Positions 63,581-64,000 of a DNA stretch of 64,000 nucleotides are shown here, piece by piece. Position numbers and translations under genes: made by a program. The notes beneath the pieces are model-generated. The model was given only the letters and a program-made list of their open reading frames with translations. It was not told the DNA's origin and made no database searches. Positions within the stretch are counted from its first letter, which is position 1. Every line of letters starts with the position of its first letter. Source of the DNA: Phytophthora sp. 'mugwort' (Eukaryota > Oomycota > Peronosporomycetes > Peronosporales > Peronosporaceae); NCBI GenBank assembly GCA_033558025.1, contig JAUCEF010000006.1:4712001-4776000 (forward strand). The letters are read 5' to 3'.

Positions 63581-64000
63581 TCAACTATGAGCGACGAACA
63601 GGTGCTTTAGGTGACTTGGTGCTGGGTCTAAAATACCTCCAACCATAGTACTAGCGGCGTACGCAGCGATATAGGCGTCTAGTTTGCCTTCGCCATTCAT
63701 TTTACGGAGGTGCTTCAAGTCGGACGATCCGTTCTTTCGCTTGATACCGTGTTCGACAAACAATTTTATCAGGTTTGTCTCTGCTTCTTGTCCAACACGT
63801 AGAACGTCATCGGCGTACGTCTCGGCTGTTGGATTATCCGTTCGGCAAAAACAGCTTCATGTAATTCGATCTGCTTGTATGGAGATTTCTTCTGCCAAGA
63901 ATAGCAAACATCCCATACGCGGGGTTTCTTGTCATACCACTCCAACCCAGTTGCTACCGGAGACTTCGGAGTGACTTTTGAACCACATGATTTCGCGTTT
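63581..64000 (-). pseudogene. Unidentified degenerate coding region at right edge
   Basis: The minus strand from the edge reads coding-like pieces in changing frames: WFKSHSEVSGSNWVGVV, then YADDVLRVGQEAETNLIKLF, GIKRKNGSSDLKHLRKMNGE and AYIAAYAASTMVGGI, stopping at 63581. No domain recognised. It may be the 3' part of a transposon gene that continues outside the window. Confidence 0.4.

Noticed and set aside
1..64000. tRNA, rRNA or CRISPR features
   Set aside because: No cloverleaf with box A/B spacing or rRNA-like conserved sequence was recognised, and the only regular arrays are a 20-bp tandem without spacers and an eroded satellite.

Overview
The window looks like nuclear DNA of an oomycete close to Phytophthora. 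The evidence is: genes with short GT-AG introns (63 to about 120 bases); a set of secreted expansin-like genes with Ser/Thr-rich tails; a temptin-like secreted protein; a small secreted protein with an RxLR-type/dEER arrangement; initiator-like elements just upstream of several start codons; and a heavy load of decayed MULE, Harbinger, hAT and pogo transposons. No database search was possible. Family calls rest on motifs I could read, and species cannot be fixed.

Layout. 0-15 kb is a gene-dense, probably housekeeping block: the edge of a temptin-like gene (-), a 9.5 kb ankyrin-repeat gene with a degenerate EF-hand-like head (+), the nucleolar rRNA-processing protein RRP1/Nop52 (-) and, divergent from it, a PH-PDZ-like-PH-TBC RabGAP (+). 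16-25 kb holds a candidate RxLR-dEER effector (-), a double-parvulin prolyl isomerase with a mid-protein membrane segment (-), a multipass membrane protein (+), a small broken unknown gene (-), a single-domain secreted parvulin (-) and a CENP-B-type DNA-binding protein (+).

25-33.5 kb is a tandem expansin array, all on the minus strand: one pseudogene with three frame breaks and four intact genes. A sixth copy (50.5-52.1 kb) is the sister of the fifth but is now 17 kb away, separated by transposon debris. The paralogs share the EG45-like plus CBM63-like body and differ in their tails: none, Ser/Thr-rich with a basic Cys-containing end, acidic Gln/Ser/Asp-rich, or a true transmembrane anchor with a cytoplasmic tail.

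34-64 kb is transposon-dominated. It contains two related MITEs in opposite orientation, two MULE relics, an almost complete PIF/Harbinger element with 13-bp inverted repeats and TTA target-site duplications, two hAT families, a pogo/Tigger relic, a CENP-B-like relic beside a 20-bp tandem array, a pair of abutting perfect hairpins, a fragment of a CDC48/p97 N-domain gene and a degenerate unknown gene. The contrast between gene-dense and repeat-dense halves fits the two-speed genome described for Phytophthora. Apart from expansin 6, nothing to the right of 34 kb looks intact.
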